A DNA stretch of 64,000 nt from Siderastrea siderea (lineage: Eukaryota > Cnidaria > Anthozoa > Scleractinia > Rhizangiidae), in assembly GCA_964030785.1 (NCBI GenBank), contig OZ034979.1, positions 41,051,484 to 41,115,483 on the forward strand, given 5' to 3'. This document shows positions 46,739 through 58,439 of this stretch, in pieces. The position numbers and the translations under genes are program-made. Position 1 is the stretch's first letter, and the number at the start of each line of letters is the position of its first letter. The notes below the pieces were generated by a model. It made no database searches. It was not told the DNA's origin and saw nothing but the letters and a program-made list of their open reading frames with translations.

Positions 46739-49700
46739 TCACTCCTTCTTAGTTTTGCTTTCACTCTTTTTACAGCAAAGACGACACAGGCATCTACATG
46801 TCAACATTATCACTATGACAACCAAGGTAGCCATAGCAACAAGGAAAGCCATGACATCAAGTAAGTAGTACTGATACCAAGGGATGTTAAACACTTGAGG
46901 TCTGAGATGCCGGGCTCCACCATGTCTGATTACGCACTCTATCCAATCACAGGTTTCTTGAAGCGGAGTACGTTGACGATCCTTTAGCAGGCCGGAGAAG
47001 TGCATGGCTTTTGCTTTGAATCTGAAAAACAACGTGAAATTACTCTTAACATCCCAACTTGCCTTTTTCCAAGTAGAGTGTATTAAAAGTAAAGTGTATC
47101 AATAGTCTGATTGAGCGGAGAAATGTCACCGGCGTCCACATCTTTTTGCACTCTGTGAAGGTAATGCAAAGGAGGAAGACAAGGTGAAGTTACATGGCGA
47201 AATCGTCGAGCAACTTGTGATATACCGACTTTCCGTGGTTTCCTTGGGGTACAGAAGGCAACATGAGGGTACGCAAGACACGACGTGTACCAGTTGCAAT
47301 AACCGTTCATTATTGACACTTCCCTTTTGTTACCCCGTTTTCCAAGCAGTGCACTACAGTCCGCTCTTTCAACTTTGGTTACTCCTATCATTGTCCTAAT
47401 AACCCAGAAAAGATCAAAACATGCCGGCACTAACGGCTCATAGCACTTCACAATTAAAATATTAGAACACTACAATTTGAATAACAATAAAGACGAACTA
47501 CTAAAAAGCTGCAAATCAAGTTTAGAAAGGAGAGTTTTGAAATGTCTTTTAAAGCATTTCACTGGAAATACTTGATCTTAATTCCAGTAGAGTAGTGTGC
47601 TAGAGTCGGGGCTGCAAGAGCTGAAGGCTCATTCTGCTTATCTTTTAAGTCGAGTTAGAAGAAGCCAAAAGTTGACAAGAGGACGATCCCAGCGTACTTG
47701 AAGATGTTTGATTGTGTAATGTTAGAGATGTTAGGTTTGTGATACACAGAGTAAGAGCTTAGACAATCAGGCATTCGTTCTTGTTCGACATTTGCCAATG
47801 ACCTTGTACAAACAAATGAACAATTACCTTGGTTCGCTAATAACCAGCTCAATTGTTTCAAGCAGTTGGTGGGCATTTGTGCTTCTGTGATCCACACTTA
47901 AACCAAGACCGAAATGTACTACTTTCTTGGCGTTATAAAACTGATCTGCAAACAACGGAAAAGCAACCACAGGAACCCCATAGTATGCAGCCTCATACAG
48001 ACTGTTGTGTCCCACGTGCGAGACGAAAGCCTTGATGTCCTTGTGGGCCAATAGATCATTCTGAGGTAACCAGTCCATGACCTTTATATTTGGACTGAGA
48101 GAAGAAGGGATGTAACCTGCAATAGACCATACGTTCATATCATTTTTTTATCCAAGTTCTTTCCTAACGATCAAGCATCAATCTCAGTCGTGTCACTTCT
48201 AATCAAGGTCGGATTTGTTTAGCCAATCTACATTCGGATTTGCGATCCAACACTCAATTTTCAGAGTCATTCACAATTGTAAAATCCAAAAACTTCGCGT
48301 GTAGAGTTAGAACGTTTGGATTACTTTCTGGATCTAGTTTCAGATGGTGTTTTTCATTGAGCAAACTACGGAAGTCTTTAACGGGGAGTGAATCTTAATT
48401 GCAGAGCCAGAGCCATTTCTGAGGGAATGTCTACGACTTTGTTTTGTGGTGAGTTGTTTTGAGGCGTTTTATGCCTTTAAAATAGGAATCAGAAAAGGAA
48501 GAGGGGTGAACACCTGATTAAAAGTCATCATTGCGCATGCGTAGCTAGTGCCAGTCCCAAACCGCGCGTTGAAAGATTAATCCCTAAACCTCGGACATAA
48601 AGAGTTATGGTTGCGAATTCTTAAAAAAAAACAGAGACAACGATCCAGCCTTTTTATCATCTTACGTGGGCGATACCATATGCACAAACACAGAAACGCG
48701 GCCTTGAAGAAAATGAACGGATACACATGTTTAAGACGTCCTAAATTCCGTCACTTGGCGAATTTCAACTTTCTTCAACTGTTGGCCCTAATTTGAATAT
48801 TCAAAAGTGTAGGCCATTTGAGTTTTAAGCCTTTTCTGTTATGGCCGTATGACTTGACAAGATGGTCGAGACCCAGAAGAAGAATGAATAGTATCCCACA
48901 ATCCTTTGCATTTTCAACTATATTATCAAAATCTGAAGTGACGTCATCACTCTCTTGGGGGATCGATGGAATGAGTTTCACTCAAATGGCGGCAGCTTCG
49001 TTTGTAACGTGTTACAACGCAAAATACTCTGTTTCGTTACAACGCGCCTGGTCTAGTACTACTGCGTATCAATGGAAGAATTTAGTGTTCAGCTGAAAGG
49101 TTTTGCCTATGCTGCACTTTATTGCAAGGAAATTCGCTAGAGTTTCCTCGAACGTTTGCCCAAATGAAGGGTCTGATTGTTCTTGAAGTACATCGATGAT
49201 CGCTCAGTTGAAGAACAGTTCGTCGGCTTGTGCAGTCCTACTTGATTCAAATAAATCGCAGTTGCGACATCGCCGCGAGTAATATATTGTTAATTGTCAT
49301 GTACCGATCATCGATTCAAATTTCTTGCTAAAGACGAGATCCAGCGAGTTGTATCATGTGTTTACCCGAGGATGTTGTTGATGATTGTAGGCAATGTATT
49401 AAAGAATCGCTTCCTCGAGTAGCTTTTAAATGCACAGGACAGTGGACAATTAACTGGAACAATAATTTGCGATCTCCAAGTTTTGTGTCAAACTACTTCG
49501 ACCATTTGAAGTAGAGACATAAATGGCTTTACCTCGGTGTAAGAACCTGTGAAACTCACGGATGACGTAAAACAAAGGAAACAAGACATTTTAAACAATA
49601 CCGTACAGCAAAACAAAAGCTAACAAACAAAGAAAATCTTGTCAGGTTCTTACACCGAGGTAAACCCACATAAATAGTGATATCTGTCACCCAGTTGACC

Positions 49701-52700
49701 ATTCGCTAGGAGAAAGCAACGGCTAATAACTGGTAATCTTCACGGATCCTTTTGAGCTTATCCAACAAAGCACAAGCGATTAATTCACTCCTTGCTCGCA
49801 CGGAAAGCACAATAAAGAAAAAGCGCAATTAAACTCCTTTGACCTTGTTTATTACTCTATTACATTTGTCTCGGAATCGCCATGTGAGTTAAGACGTGAT
49901 ACTCGAAACTGCAGGGATTTGGACCATTTTCGAACCTTCAGAAATTTGAAACTGTCGGGTCACTAAGGGTCACTATAGTACAAAGTTGTCCAAATACCTT
50001 TTAATTATTCAGATTTTAACTGTTTCTGTAAATTACTCAAGCATAAAGAGACCTATCATTAACTTCGTGCAACTCATTGAAGCGGTGGTAAAGGATGGCG
50101 TGAGACATTGTTATTCAAATTATCTAAAAAAAACCTATTTCTAATGTGCTAAATTCAAAAGAAACAACACCTATTTCATGATGAAAGTTGCAAGTTTGTG
50201 TTTTGAAGTGTGCTATCCTCAGCGAAACGCTTTATCTGTGAAAAATTCCAAAGCGAAAACAGGCAAAATCCGCCATGTGTCACAAGACATTCGCCATCTT
50301 CATGAAATTCCATGAGGCAAAGGATTGTGGGATACTATTCGTTCTTCTTCTGGTCGAGACCAGAAAATATTAGAGCTGTGGTAACAATGTGGTAGTCGAC
50401 ATTGTCATGTTAAACGAACGTTCTACTTAGAGTGCAAGCTAACAAGGGGTGATTTATACTTTTGCAAGTTTTTAGTCCAGCTCTTGAAATTCTAGTTAAC
50501 AATCTATATTATTTTTCTGCTAACAACTGGATTAGCTAAAAGTAACCAAACACATAATCAACAACTCCAGGCATTGGAGAAACAAGTTTCCGCAGCAGTT
50601 ACCTTTGAGTCTCCACACAACCCTCTGTTTCAGTTTTCCAAAAGCTGTAGCTAAAATGTCCACTTCGTTATGTGGAAGGAGAGAGGCTACGTTTGATCCA
50701 AAGGAAACAATGATAAAACCATGACCCCCAGAATCGCTGAAAAATTCGTCCAACTCAGGGGGAATAGGTTTACCATCTCTGACAGTCAGTGGTCCAACCA
50801 TGACTTGACCTATTGAATGGAAGACATCCCCACAAGAAATGTCATTGAGTGTTTACCGTTTACCGGGAAGAACTGGTTGGGAAGAAAATTTTAATGATGG
50901 CAAGGGTTTCTAAAAAGCAGTATATCAACCGAAAGAGGCGGCGCTTTCCTCCTTGCATGGAAAGAAACTGGAAACGAAAGAAATTAAAAATTGCACGGAA
51001 TTTTCCGACGCTCCCTTCCAACCGGGAAAAGCGGACTACCTTTGGAGGCATTAGTCCAGTTTCGAGTTCACTCAGACCGCTGGTTAAAAAGACAAAAGAC
51101 GCACTTATACAGGGTTAGTCTCACTTTGAAATAAAATACTCACAGATACCAGCAGGAAAATGCTGAATTTTCTCGCTGGTATTTGTGAATGTGACTGACG
51201 GCGGTGAAAACTCCGCAGTGGTTTGGTCCTAGAAATCACAGTTCGCGATTTTATTGAATAGCGCAGCAATGGGTCCCATTGTACTTTGGTGAGATCGACT
51301 ATCCACTAAATAGAATTCCAAGATCACTTTCAGACAATCAACTGAAAGCCACAAGTGAACCTAAGTTGACTGGCGTCGAGTTGCCTGAGTAAGTGGCTGG
51401 ATGTAGTTTTGTTTTCAACAAAACAATGTGATAAGATGCGGGCTAACGCTTTTCACTGAAGTGCAGCCAAAATTCACAGCTTCGTCATGTAATTCATACC
51501 TGGTAATAAAGGTTGTGGATATTCCAATACAAAATCTGCAGTAATGATAACCAGTTCTGCATCATCAATTGACTCCTGGAAGCTTCTTTCAGGTGTGATG
51601 TTGTACTTGACCTTCAGTCCATTCATTATTCTATCGTACGTAAGTCTCACGAACAGTTTTCCAAAAAGGTATGTTCCCAAATTCATCGCTCTCTCCATGA
51701 ACGTCATTCGATCAGTAAATTCTAAGACAACTCGTGGAACATACGAGATAGGCATAGGCGCCATGTGGTACATGTCCAAGAACAGGTTTGGTTGTGATGG
51801 AAGAATTTCAACTCTTGGAATACCAAGAAGGTCGCCAACTAACGGACCATGAAATGCCATACTATCGTAAACAATCAAGTCAAAACCTTTGAGTTCATTT
51901 AGAAGCTCTGTGCTGTTCAAAGCGCCTTCCCATAAGCTAGCAAGTGTCTCAGGAAATTTTGTCATCGATTCAAACTTCCGTCCCTCTATTTCCAGCCTTA
52001 TCAAGATATCAAGGTAGTCAGAGGCGAGTGGCACGTAATAAATCTTGTGTGGTACTTTGTCGCTGGGTTTAATTTGTTGTGTAGATGGTACCACCACCAC
52101 AACCTAAAAGTCAGAAATTAGGAAGCCTTCCTTTTATTTCCAGAGATTACCAAGCGACGCATACGAGGCATTAGAGACATTACACACAAGTAAACAAAAT
52201 TATGAAATCTTTTATCTCGATTACTGATTTTCTGGCTTTCTCATTGGTTCACCGCACACAAGCTATCAGCGAATAGCCCTGCTTTTGCCTTATAAGGAAA
52301 TAGGATGTCATGTCAAGTGTCGCTGTGTTCAAACTCCTTTCGTGATCAGACGTTTCGTCCAAAAATGCCGGGCCAAAAAGAAATCAGCAGAAATTTTCGA
52401 AGCCGAGAATTTAATTAAACAATTACTCCACATGTGCGTGTTGGTTATAAGGTCATTATAACCATCTCGGCTCTATATGCACCTTCTTGTCTCCATTCCT
52501 GGTGGTTTATCACATCGTGTTTAAATAGAGGTTTTATATTGTATTGGATCACTCACTCGAACGCACGTTCGTGAAATCATTATTAAATACACCATTCTAA
52601 AAGTGTAAATTAATCATTTGGGCCTTTTGTGAACCTTGTAACCTAACTAACTTGACTCAATCAATAGAGTCGAATGAGTTCCTACTAAAGGTTTTAATCT

Positions 52701-53438
52701 CTCGTAGCTGCTCTGCTCACATGAACACGATCCTTGATTTGTTGTTGCTACTGTGCTAATCAAAAAAGGTTACTGAAGAAAACTCGAAAAAAAGGCACCA
52801 TCAGTAGACTGAAAGAAAAAATACGGTTGAGCTGCAAGCACTCGCTACGCGGGCTGCATGCACGCGGGTAGCGTTACTAGGATTGCGTGATCTGGTATAA
52901 TCTGCATTTCAGAGGCGAAACAATTCGAACCACTGCCACACGTTTTGGCATTATTTTTCTCTCAGCGTTTCCAAAAAGTTAGCACTAACAGACATAGAAT
53001 CCTTGTAAAGCAGTGAGAAATGTCTGAAAATCGTCTAGCAATATATGAAACCTTTGGAAGGTTCTTCGGAAGATCTTTTGAATAACACACATCATTTGCA
53101 TTCAGTGTACTTTAAGCATCACATCGACAATCTTTATATCAATAACACTACAGATCTAAGAATTATAGCATGAAACCTTACATAATTCTACTGTTTAATT
53201 TTTTGTGCCATTCTACGGAGGATTATAAAGGAAAGACCTTAATTTAAGAATTGAGCAACGAACTCATGCACGAATGAATGGACGTTTACGCTACCTCATG
53301 TCCACGAGAGGCCAATTCTTCCATCGTAGACCTCAAGTTAACATACCGTGATCCTCCAGCTACATGAAAACCTGCAATCCGGGCAGATGAAGCAGAGTTG
53401 ACTGCTAGTAATAGCAAACACAAAGTCAAAACCGCCAT
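46739..53438 (-). CDS. UGT-F: UDP-glycosyltransferase (complete)
   Basis: Exons: 53295-53438, 51500-52103, 50603-50809, 47828-48116, 46739-47021; 1527 bp, 508 residues. Exon 1: signal peptide and GFHVAGGSRYVNLR (Arg31). Exon 2 starts VVVVVPSTQQIKPSDK and keeps Asp in IVYDSMAFHG. Exon 3 has GGHGFIIVSFGSNVASLLPH. Exon 4 has WLPQNDLLAHKDIKAFVSHV, but the next conserved motif reads YYGVP instead of YHGVP, and ADQFYNAKK replaces GDQxANAKK. Exon 5 ends SKTKKE with a TGA stop. The Exon 3-4 intron (2.5 kb) holds a putative 1.5-kb inserted element. Exons 1-4 pair with UGT-E, whereas exon 5 is closest to UGT-B, giving the gene a mosaic look. Confidence 0.92.
48866..50366. mobile_element. candidate 1.5-kb inserted element in UGT-F intron 3
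   Basis: Inverted ends of about 46 bp (GAATAGTATCCCACAATCCT core, with AGAAGAAGAA and GGTCGAGACC outside) bracket the interval. It lacks a coding frame. A smaller element with inverted TTTACCTCGGTGTAAGAACC ends is nested at about 49528-49664. Confidence 0.55.
49528..49664. mobile_element. short nested MITE
   Basis: Perfect 22-bp inverted ends (TTTACCTCGGTGTAAGAACC plus TG) enclose about 90 bp without coding potential. Confidence 0.6.
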
Positions 53439-54230
53439 TTTGACTTTTCGTGTCTTGAATCATGTATGTATGCTTTTAAAGTGTCTTCGTCATGTTTATT
53501 AACCGACGAAGTCGAGTTTGAGCAGTCGTGTCAAGAGCGTCGACTAATTTGGTCGGTCAAAACACGTCGTGTAAGGCTCACAAGGTGTGTATTTCGCTAT
53601 GGCCCACGGGATGGGATGACGTATTCTGCAGTTAAGCCCATCGATTAGTACACACTAGCGCACGCACGATAGGACAAGGGTCCACATAAAAAGTATCGTA
53701 GGTATAGAAGGACACTTCCGCCGAGCAGTGTTGGTTTTGACCGGACTGAAATATCTGTGCAATACTAGTGAAAGAAAGCAAGGAGGACTGATAATAACAG
53801 GAGGTGAAGTCCAATGGCACTGTTGATGTTTGTGGGACCAAAGTGTTGCTGAGACATCGTAAGGATAGAATCGTTCTCAGTAAAGGTTATGAAAGGAAAA
53901 TTCTGGTGTATGTTGTTGTGGTTATGTTTATTACTTGAAATTGTCTAGCTGCCAACGTTAAGAAAGGTTATTGGCAGGTGGGAAATGAATTACGACACGA
54001 GGCTGGATCTTCTTGGATAGTATACTATAAGCGGCACGGAAGGATATACCAGTTATTCTTTTTAATTTTTCTGCTTTACTTTTGATTTTGAACCGATTTC
54101 TCGATTTTAGAGTTCGAGATACTGACTTGCTGACTGCGGAAGAGGAAACCAGATTTAACGATTACGTCATAAGACATGCTTTAACGTGTTTGAGATAAAG
54201 CGACGACCTCGCTTTTTACTAATTTCTCCA
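53439..54230. promoter_or_regulatory. 5' flank of UGT-F
   Basis: The block 53439-53490 (TTTTCGTG, AATCATG, TTTTAAAGTGTCTTCG) resembles 61885-61930 and, more weakly, the flanks of UGT-A, B and E. No TATA box was assigned. The rest of the interval is unremarkable. Confidence 0.35.
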
Positions 54231-54233
54231 GAT

Positions 54234-54728
54234 CGATAATCATGTTTATATAGTGCCATATTCACAACAGTATATAAATGCTTCGCTTACAACTCTTGAT
54301 AACGGCATGTTCAGTTGTGGACAAAATTTATCTTTAAATTTTAATTTTAATTCAACAAAATATTCAAAGCGATAAGACAGATGAGCTGAGTCATCCGATT
54401 TTAAACATTACGTCATTCGGTAACGCAAAAGACAAAATACTGTCACAATTTTCGTCACGCCGGTTAGCACGTTGAGATTCTGACGATGTGTTTGTGTTTA
54501 TCGATAATCATGTTTTTATAGTGGCCTATTCACAACTCTTGGTAAAAGCGTGTTCAGTTGTGGACAAATGTATGTCAACATTTAATTTTTTAGTTTAATT
54601 CAACAAAATTAAATATTCAAAGCGATAAGACAGATGAGCTGAGTCATCAGATTTTAAACATAACGTCATTCGGTAACGCAAAGGGCAAAATACTGTCACA
54701 ATTTTCGTCACGCCAGTTAGCACGTTGA
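54234..54728. repeat. two-copy direct tandem repeat of about 240 bp
   Basis: 54234-54475 and 54499-54728 share long blocks, including GATAATCATGTTT, TTCAGTTGTGGACAAA, AAAGCGATAAGACAGATGAG and TCACAATTTTCGTCACGCC in the same order. The second copy lacks a short segment near its start. Confidence 0.85.
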
Positions 54729-57720
54729 ACCAAGTAAAAACATTTGTCGTGGGTGGAGTGGGTCAAAACGACTGGTAAATGCCTAAAATGCGCTTTCTTG
54801 TAACCTGTACGATAGAGCATAGCAATGATTTATTTCGTATTTGCATTCACAATTTGGCTTAAGGAGCCCTTGACATGATTAAAGGAAACTGTGCACAAAG
54901 CGTGGTTCCAAGGTATGGAAAAAAGTTCAATTCTTTTGGGCTGTTACGGTGCCATACTGATCAATCGTGAAGATGTGGTTACTTTTATATTGGGAAATTT
55001 GTCGCCCATTTTTTGAAATGCGTCTGTTTTGAGAATTTTTGTTCCGGGTTTTGAGGAAGACCGACCAAAAGACAGCGAAAAATGATCTTGAGTGAAGAAT
55101 GCATAGTCTGTGGAGCTATGTTTGGTGCCGGGAGAGGGTGAATAATTCAGTTGACCTCCTTTCCAGGGTATTGGTCGCCTTTTCAGTTGGTCAAATTTAA
55201 GCGTTAGTTACAGTTACACACTTTTACTGCAACTTGCTGTTACAGATGCTTGAATGTTATTGAAGCTACAGTCACGCACGGCTCGCTTGCTTTCTACTCG
55301 AGACGAACCAACACTTCGTCGTTTCTGCACGCATTGCGGGCCTATGTTTTAATTAGTTGTGTTTCGTGCACTCTTGCACGACAGGTGACTTCTGTGGTAA
55401 CCAAAGCTACCACTTGGAACTAACAAAGGAGACTTTTGTCTGATTGGTTAATCATTTTCCTAGTACCCAGATTCCTGATACGTACGCGCCAGTGAAATAA
55501 ACAAAGATGGCGGCCTGAGTAAAAGACGTAGTTTTTATTGCTTGATCACTTACTCTTAAATTTTTTGGTACATATGGCAAATTCCAGGCGCTTTCCTAAC
55601 TTCTCAGTGGCGTGAAGAAATTGGTTAAAGGTATTTTAAAGCGGAAAAACGAGTGTTTTGCACGGGCTTTTGCATTTGTGAGCAGGAGAATTTTTCCTTC
55701 GCACCGCAAGAAAATATATGTTCCATGAAGTGAGAGAGACAAGATTAGATGTCATAATAAAATCAGGAGGGATTCAAGACTTAGAGGACAGGGAGATTCG
55801 AAGACAATAGAGCTGCCGTTTTTGTCGAAGCAGGTAAGCTATCCTACTCACAATTTAAAAAATTAGTGTCCGCTTGTAAGTTTTTGTTAGCTTTTGCATT
55901 TTGCTACATAACAATCGATCAGTGAACTTTCCTTGTTTGAAAGGGCCGTGGCGGTCACTCAGCGGTCAAGTAATCTCAGAGTCAAGGAGGTGCAAAAACC
56001 ATGAAACTACTCTAGAAGACCTGCAGTTAATCACTGGTTGATTTACAATGCAGGTAATCGGGAATTATCTCAGTTATAATAACTTTAAAATAAGTACAAT
56101 ATCATTTAAGTTCATACTTTCAGCTAATAAAATTAAATTAAATTGCAACAAGGACCCCGCTCGGTTTTCCGTTTGATCTTAAATTAGTAGTTTTGTCATT
56201 CTGTAGTCATCCGATGGACTGTTAAAATTTTTTATAAAGACCCAAAAGGCTATATGTGAAGGTGGAAATGCAAAATAATTTTGCTTGAAGAATTTTAAGG
56301 ACATCAAGACAACATTTGGTGTTTACAAACATTGACTTGCTGGTTATTAAAATTTATAAAGCAAGAGTCTTGTCTCATTAGCCAATGGGCCTCTTGTTGC
56401 CATATTTACACCAAAGGATTCCATGTTGGAATTAACTCAGTTTTGTATGATTTCATTTGTGTTTATCACCAGTAAAGTGTGCTTCCCATCACTTTTTGCC
56501 TTGCATAATCTAAAACTATCTTAGTTTTTTGACAGAAACGGGTTTATGTTGTATAATTTTTATTCAGGGCAGTAAAATCTTCAGTATCATAGTATCAGTC
56601 CTTAAATGAGACGGTCCATGAGGATCTAAAAATCAGTATTTTAATGCATGCACTCACACACAACATGACACAACAACAAGCAACTCGACCATTACATCGC
56701 ACCTCACTTATGAATCGATTAATAATAATAGTTTTACCCCAAGAGAGTCTTGGTTTATCCTGATTGGACAATTACGGCTCCTATTGATAGTAGATGCTTT
56801 GACTTCTAAAAGAGATATCATTTTGAATTTTAAATAAAGGAGTCTAATCTTAATGGCAACAGGAAGCCTTAGGTTATGTATACAGTTACCACCTATCATA
56901 GTTTTCCGCCAGTCTTATCAGTCTTGAAACCTTTTCTTTCAGGAGGAGATTTTAAAGAAGACCTGCACCCAGTAACCGTGAATCAGATAAGTTCATGAGC
57001 GTATGTTTGGGCTGTTGATTATTCTTAGAAAACATTTGTGTACCAAAGGCTTTTCATATAGCTGTTGTCTTGTCAGTAAGTTTTCAAGTAGCTGACTCCA
57101 CAAAATACATTGAAGGTGGTTAGAAATGATAAGTACAGATTGGCAGCTCTTAAATTTAACTTGTAACTTCTTATTATGATAAACCTTTCTATGGAAAGCT
57201 GCCAATTCATTTTTTGTTCCAGTGTCTGATGGCTATAATCTTTTAACGTTGATCAAAAAATGACCTTATGATATTGCCTAAGAAAGTCCTTTTTTAAAGT
57301 TACAGTTGATTTTGCAACTTTTCATTTAAAAATATCTTAAATTTCAATCAATAAAGGGACTGTTCACTTTTTATAGGGTAGGGGAAAAGTGGAATTTTAG
57401 GGGGGAGGAGGGGGAGGGGGATGCAAAAGTGGCTGCAGAACAAGGACGCCCAAAAAAAGGAGTCTGCCAATAATATGGTTGTTGTCCTCGTGAGTTTGTG
57501 AAAAGGAAGAAAGGACCTTTCCTCATCCTATGGTCATCCAAAACAACTAGTCCTCTGAGGGGTCAAAATCGATTTTGGGTCCGTGACATTGCATTGCCTC
57601 CCCTCCTTTAAAAACTGACGAGTTCCTAACTGGTCCCACATACTCTAGGTTTTCATTTTAGCAGATTAGGAGGTTTACTAAATGGAAGACCATGGCAGCT
57701 GTGTGTGCAACTTAGGCAAT
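54729..57720. other. intergenic DNA, nothing recognised
   Basis: Only short frames are present. The GATGGCGGC context near 55506 opens a frame that stops at once, so there is no evidence of a gene start. No repeats of note were seen. Confidence 0.4.
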
Positions 57721-57721
57721 T

Positions 57722-57825
57722 GCAAAAAAAAATCTGAAAAATACAGGCTTGGTTGGGATATACATGTAACCCATACATAACTAGCAGTGCAGCACTCTTA
57801 CCAACTGAGCTATCAAGCACACTTG
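57722..57825 (-). repeat. tRNA-derived SINE fragment
   Basis: The minus strand has a perfect A box TAGCTCAGTTGGTAAGAG (57795-57812), then TGCTGCAC, a degenerate B box around GGGTTACATG/TATCCC, and CAAGCCTGTATTTTTCAG. The order matches tRNA-headed SINEs common in anthozoan genomes. The inserted bases in the B box show it is decayed. Confidence 0.6.
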
Positions 57826-57997
57826 GAGTTGGTCTTTCTGTATATTCATAAATATACCCAAGAAAGACGAACCAAAATCATGTGATGTATTCTATTTCAT
57901 ACTGAGAGTTCATGTTGCAAATATAGTTTTTAGTATTAAGCTGTTTTATTAAGCTGTTTTATCATATTGTAATCGAAAAGATTCCTAAAACAATTTC

Positions 57998-58436
57998 AGA
58001 TTTGGCAACGTGGAGACACGGACCCTACAACCTAAGAGGACACCTAAAAGCGGTTGTCCCACGATTTTCAACGTCGTTTTTAAAGAACTCAATCCGGTAC
58101 AGAGGTGCAGTCTTATGGAATTTTGTGTCAAGCTACTTTAATAACGCTACCAACCACAAGCAGTTTTGCAAAACAGCGAGAATGGACCCCATATTTAAAA
58201 AACTTTATTTTGGCAGTTTGTCGATCCAGACAACTCCGAAACACATGTATGATTTTCAATTTTAAATTTTAATCTTATTAAAACATAATATCGTTTATTT
58301 TAGTTTATTACAATGTAATATTAATTTTTCTTAGGTAGGTAGTTAGTCACACGTACACACGACCCCTCAAGCATGTATTTGCTTTAAAACAGATCGTGGT
58401 TAAATAAAGGTTTATTATTATTATTATTATTATTAA
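57998..58436 (+). pseudogene. LINE 3' end (RT C-terminus, 3' UTR and TTA tail)
   Basis: The frame 58002-58265 reads YNLRGHLKAVVPRFSTSFLK, then NSIRYRGAVLWN, the C-terminal block of non-LTR retrotransposon ORF2. A short 3' UTR ends with AATAAAGGTTTATT and a (TTA)n tail at 58416-58436. It is a 5'-truncated insertion, not a host gene, although its frame is intact to the stop. Confidence 0.75.
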
Positions 58437-58439
58437 GAA

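Noticed and set aside
1662..53438. Vertebrate UGT1-style locus with many first exons sharing one set of 3' exons
   Set aside because: Copies B-F each have their own exons 2-5 with matching phases, so separate genes are simpler; only UGT-A leaves this open.
55500..55560. GATGGCGGC as the start of a plus-strand gene
   Set aside because: The frame closes after two codons and no downstream exon is recognisable.
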